Of a stretch of 64,000 nt of DNA, positions 60,906-64,000 are shown one piece after another. Positions within the stretch are counted from its first letter, which is position 1; each line of letters starts with the position of its first letter. Under the pieces are notes generated by a model. That model had not been told where the DNA came from and searched no databases. It worked only from the letters and a program-made list of their open reading frames with translations. Source of the DNA: Pseudonocardia kunmingensis (GTDB taxonomy: Bacteria; Actinomycetota; Actinomycetes; Mycobacteriales; Pseudonocardiaceae); the NCBI RefSeq assembly GCF_006716445.1, contig NZ_VFPA01000002.1:62001-126000 (forward strand). Reading direction: 5' to 3'. The translations under genes and the position numbers were made by a program.

Positions 60906-63383
60906 TCACCGCAGCCGGGCGAGCAGCCGTGCGGACTGCCGCGCGGTCAGGTCGGGCAGGTAGGCGCGGGCGACCGCCAGGCCGATCGCGGGCAGAGTCG
61001 CCGGGTCGGGGTAGCACAGGTGCAACGGCCGGTACTCGGGCTGGAACTTGGCCTTGAACGCCAGCAGCGACCGGAACCCGTACACCGGTTCGAGGGTGCG
61101 GCCGAGCACGTCGAGCAGGCCCTGCACCGCGGCGGGCCGCTCGCCGCGGTCCAGGCGGGCGAGCGGGGCGCCCGACAGGCTGAGGAACTGCGCGCCCTCG
61201 GCCTGGAAGCGCTGCGCCGCCGAGGCGATGAGGAACTCCACGACCCCGCGGAAGCCGGTGTCGCGGCGGCGCATGAAGTCCAGCGTCCAGCCGATGACCG
61301 CGCCGTCGCGGTGCACCGGCAGCCAGCTCGTGACGCCGTGCACGGTGCGGTCGCCGTCCACGGCGAGCAGGCAGCGCACCTCGGGGTCGGCGAGCTCGTC
61401 GAGGCCGCCGAGGGTGAAGCCCATCTCGGGCAGGCCCTTGTCGGCCACCCACTCCTCGCTGATCGCACGCACCTGGTCGGTGAGCGCGGGCGGGGCATCG
61501 GCGTAGGGGGTCCACTCGGCGGTGATCCCGGCCTTCGCGGCCCGGTTCAGCGCGGTGCGCACGTCCTGCCACTTCTTCCCGGTGAAGGCGAGCCCCGCCA
61601 GCGGCACCACCGTCTCCTCGGCCACCTGCACGGAGCTCCAGCCCAGCGCCTCGCACGCCGCGCGGGTGCCGTCGGTGACGCTGTAGAACGCCGGCGTCCA
61701 GCCGTGCTCCCGGCAGAATCGTGCGAACTCGGCCACCGTGTCGTCGGTGGGCGCACCGATCGGGTCGGCGGTGGTGACGGCGACCGAGCCGATGACGCGG
61801 TGGGCGACGGCGGCCTCGCCGCGGGTGTCGAACCAGTAGGCGTTGCCGGCCCAGGTCGTCAGCCAGGAGAGGTCCGAGCCGCCGCGGCGCGCCAGCTCAC
61901 GCGCCCGCTCGGCGTCGCGCGCTCCGGGGTCGGCGCGCGGGCGGCGGAAGGTGACCAGCAGGCCGACCGCCACGACCAGCCAGAACACGACGCCCGTCCA
62001 CTCGAACAGCAGGGTGGCGAGCACACCCTGGGGGAGGAAGTCCGGCTCGACCTCGCCGAGGTACCCGGGCGGCAGGAAGCGCAGCGGCAGGTCGGCGAGC
62101 AGCTGCCCGACGTTGGGCGGGCGGTCGAACTGGTCGGCGACGGCCGCGCCGAGCAGCACGTACGTCGCGCTCACGGCCACCAGCACGGCGACCGCGATGC
62201 CGAGCAGTCGGAGGTACGTGCCCGCGGGTGCGCGCACCGCGAACCGGTGGCGGGTGCACCACAGCACCACGGCGACCGCGAGCGGCAGCAACGGGGGCAG
62301 CGCCAGGGCCAGTACGCGCCGGGCGCCGGGCGCGGACTGGTAGACGATCAGCTGCTCGACCGGGGTGGACACGACCAGCACGGCGAGCAGCACGCCGAGC
62401 GCGGCGAGCACGAGGTTCAGCACGATGCCGACGACCAGCGCGGCGCGCCGGCCGCGGCGCAGCCCGTCGGCGACGACGAGCAGCAGCAGCACCGGCACCG
62501 CCGAGGCCAGCGCCGGGCCGATGCCGGACAGGCGCAGCTGCGCCTGCAGCGCCCGGCACTGCCCGGCGGGTGCGGTGGTGCAGATCTGCTGGACGGTCGC
62601 GGCGTCCGGCGGCGGGGAGAGCACCACGAACTGCAGCACCGACAGCGGCCCGACCGGCGCGCGGGCGATCGCGGCGACGAGCGGCCCGACCGCGGAGGCG
62701 GTCACCAGGAGCGCGACGAGCACCCGCACCTCGGTGCGGCTCGACGGGCCCGGCCGCCGGTCGGTGCGTCCCGGCAGCAGCCGTCCCGCGGCGAGCCCGA
62801 CCAGCCCGGCGCACAGCATCATGACGTCGGGCAGCTCGCCGGAGTAGGCCACCAGCATCACCAGCGCGGTGAGCACCAGCAGCCGCAGTCTGCGCCGCCA
62901 CAGCGCCGACAGCGCGCCGCCTGCGGCGAGGACCAGCCCGACGGCGCCGGGCGCGGCGCCCACGACCACCTGCGTGGCCAGGTCTGCGGGCCAGCCCCCG
63001 CCCAGTGCGGCCCCGGCCGCGACCAGGGCGAGCGCCGCGAGCGTGCCGAGCACCTGCGTCCCGACCAGCAGTGCCGCGGTGCGGGCGGCGCCGATGCGGT
63101 GCTCGGCCAGTGCGCCGCCGAGCAGCAGGAGCGCGCTCGTCGCGACCGCCGCGCCGACGCTGCCCCACCAGAGCATCGCCGAGAGCGGCGTCCACCAGCG
63201 CCCCTCGGCGAGCGGCCCGACGCCGGTGCCCACGCGCTCGAGCAGCCGCGGGCCCGGCCCGGCCGGGAGGCTGCGCGTCGCGAGGCCGTACGCCCAGACC
63301 AGCAGGACCAGGGCCACGGCGAGCGGCGCCCGCCGGACCATCCGCGCGGTGCCCCGGGCGAGCCCGGCGAGCCGCCGGATCAC
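60906..63383 (-). CDS. Membrane DUF2156 protein, MprF-like lipid aminoacyl- or acyltransferase
   Basis: An 825-residue protein. The N-terminal half (to about residue 490) has many membrane helices, the first with rhomboid-like RWWTPLSAMLWWGSVGAA. The C-terminal half (about 500-810) is DUF2156, the GNAT-like phosphatidylglycerol lysyltransferase fold (WFDTRGEAAVAHRVIGSVAV; GFTLGGLDEL; MRRRDTGFRGVVEFLIASAA). MprF uses aminoacyl-tRNA to modify membrane lipids and gives resistance to cationic peptides. The GTG at 63383 overlaps the stop of the upstream esterase (GTGA), so they act together. Specific amino acid unknown; no separate lysyl-tRNA synthetase domain is present. Confidence 0.85.
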   Translation of the reverse strand: MIRRLAGLARGTARMVRRAPLAVALVLLVWAYGLATRSLPAGPGPRLLERVGTGVGPLAEGRWWTPLSAMLWWGSVGAAVATSALLLLGGALAEHRIGAARTAALLVGTQVLGTLAALALVAAGAALGGGWPADLATQVVVGAAPGAVGLVLAAGGALSALWRRRLRLLVLTALVMLVAYSGELPDVMMLCAGLVGLAAGRLLPGRTDRRPGPSSRTEVRVLVALLVTASAVGPLVAAIARAPVGPLSVLQFVVLSPPPDAATVQQICTTAPAGQCRALQAQLRLSGIGPALASAVPVLLLLVVADGLRRGRRAALVVGIVLNLVLAALGVLLAVLVVSTPVEQLIVYQSAPGARRVLALALPPLLPLAVAVVLWCTRHRFAVRAPAGTYLRLLGIAVAVLVAVSATYVLLGAAVADQFDRPPNVGQLLADLPLRFLPPGYLGEVEPDFLPQGVLATLLFEWTGVVFWLVVAVGLLVTFRRPRADPGARDAERARELARRGGSDLSWLTTWAGNAYWFDTRGEAAVAHRVIGSVAVTTADPIGAPTDDTVAEFARFCREHGWTPAFYSVTDGTRAACEALGWSSVQVAEETVVPLAGLAFTGKKWQDVRTALNRAAKAGITAEWTPYADAPPALTDQVRAISEEWVADKGLPEMGFTLGGLDELADPEVRCLLAVDGDRTVHGVTSWLPVHRDGAVIGWTLDFMRRRDTGFRGVVEFLIASAAQRFQAEGAQFLSLSGAPLARLDRGERPAAVQGLLDVLGRTLEPVYGFRSLLAFKAKFQPEYRPLHLCYPDPATLPAIGLAVARAYLPDLTARQSARLLARLR

Positions 63384-64000
63384 GGCGTCATCCCGAGGCG
63401 GGTGGCGAGCCACGGCAGGGCCTGCTCCAGGCCGGGCCCCCACACCTCGAACGTGTGCCCGCCGGGAAGGACGTGCAGCCCGACGTCCATGCCCGCCGCC
63501 TGGCACGCCGCGAACACCCGCTGCGCCTGCGGCAGGTACACCGCGTCGTCCCGGCCGGCGACGAGGTAGCCGGCCGTCGCCGGGAACTGCCGCTGCGCGA
63601 GCACGTCGAGCGGGTTGACGGCCGCGAACGCGGCCTCGTCCCCGCCGAACGCGGCCTGCACGGTGGCGGCGTGGTCGCCGAGCGTGGGCTCGTCCTCGCC
63701 GGAGATGTCCACGAAGGTGGGGTACACCTGCGGCGCGGTCACGGCCATCTGCAGGGCGCAGGTCCCGCCGTTGGAGAAGCCGCCGACGGCCCACCCCGCC
63801 GGATCGGCGTCGACCTGGAGGGTGTCGCGGATCCACGCGGGGACGTCCACCGACAGGTAGGTGGCGACGTTCCCGAGGCGGGAGTCCGTGCAGAGCGGGT
63901 TGGCCAGCGGAGCGCCGAGGTGGTCGGCCATGACCACGACGGGCGCGAGCCCGTCGTGCGCGGCGGCGAAGGCGTCCATCCGCCGGGCGAGCTCCCCGCC
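63380..64000 (-). CDS. Alpha/beta-hydrolase esterase (5' part beyond the window)
   Basis: Partial: the last 206 codons of an alpha/beta-hydrolase fold protein whose start lies outside the right edge. The nucleophile elbow is GGFSNGG and the catalytic His is in PGGHTFEVW, with an Asp candidate in AGRDDAVYLP. The structure resembles esterase family proteins of the Ag85/feruloyl type. The stop overlaps the GTG of the DUF2156 gene. It may act on membrane lipids processed by that enzyme; that is inference. Confidence 0.8.
   Translation of the reverse strand, partial: GGELARRMDAFAAAHDGLAPVVVMADHLGAPLANPLCTDSRLGNVATYLSVDVPAWIRDTLQVDADPAGWAVGGFSNGGTCALQMAVTAPQVYPTFVDISGEDEPTLGDHAATVQAAFGGDEAAFAAVNPLDVLAQRQFPATAGYLVAGRDDAVYLPQAQRVFAACQAAGMDVGLHVLPGGHTFEVWGPGLEQALPWLATRLGMTP

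Overview
High-GC actinobacterial chromosome segment. The gene content (mycothiol-type maleylpyruvate isomerase, IdeR-type iron regulator, GlnA2-type glutamine synthetase, DUF4192, a WhiJ-like regulator with a DUF397 partner, PAC2 protein) and many leaderless-looking GTG/ATG starts suggest a Pseudonocardia-like member of the Pseudonocardiales. The genus is inference. I see no tRNA, rRNA, insertion sequence, prophage or CRISPR array. I support 54 protein genes, one cut by the right edge.

Layout. 1-9.6 kb: BCCT osmolyte transporter, PAC2 protein, MFS transporter, a two-gene P-loop ATPase operon behind a Zur-like box, PadR regulator, small membrane and lipoproteins, DUF1232, tautomerase, quinone oxidoreductase. 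9.6-19.6 kb: CapA-like lipoprotein, a two-component system divergent from a small secreted protein, a coiled-coil protein, an M23 peptidase with a foldable leader, soluble transhydrogenase, DUF4192, galE. 19.7-31.6 kb: ideR; a rhodanese, AcuC deacetylase and GNAT/acyl-CoA-synthetase-like acetyltransferase run; class I fumarase; an orphan molybdenum hydroxylase large subunit; a coupled FAH-hydrolase and maleylpyruvate-isomerase pair. 31.6-41.7 kb: RNB nuclease, GCS2-like ligase, panB, secreted peptidase, glnA2, GNAT, membrane-anchored protease, ArsR/SRPBCC pair.

41.7-49.2 kb is a compact six-gene catabolic operon (ROK regulator, cytoplasmic sulfatase, Tat-lipoprotein sugar binding protein, two permeases, GH51 arabinofuranosidase). 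A 22-bp palindrome lies in front of it, and no transport ATPase is present. It looks like import of a sulfated or arabinose-containing glycan followed by intracellular processing. 49.2-54.9 kb holds a 1471-residue TPR-CHAT protease-like protein. It is transcribed away from a coupled pair (small Cys protein and membrane protein) whose start lies only 25 bp from its own. 54.9-59.0 kb is a GntR / ADP-ribosylglycohydrolase / NCS1 permease / PfkB kinase operon with four-base overlaps at two of its three junctions, probably for uptake, cleavage and phosphorylation of a nucleoside-like compound. 59.1-60.6 kb is a WhiJ/DUF397-type regulatory locus. The right end has a membrane DUF2156 aminoacyl- or acyltransferase coupled to an esterase.

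Two non-coding themes recur. One is a dispersed 49-bp inverted repeat (five copies, each at gene 3' ends). The other is short tandem repeat blocks in intergenic spaces (22 bp x5 and 42 bp x3). Many start codons sit 6-8 nt after a -10-like hexamer, which fits leaderless transcription.
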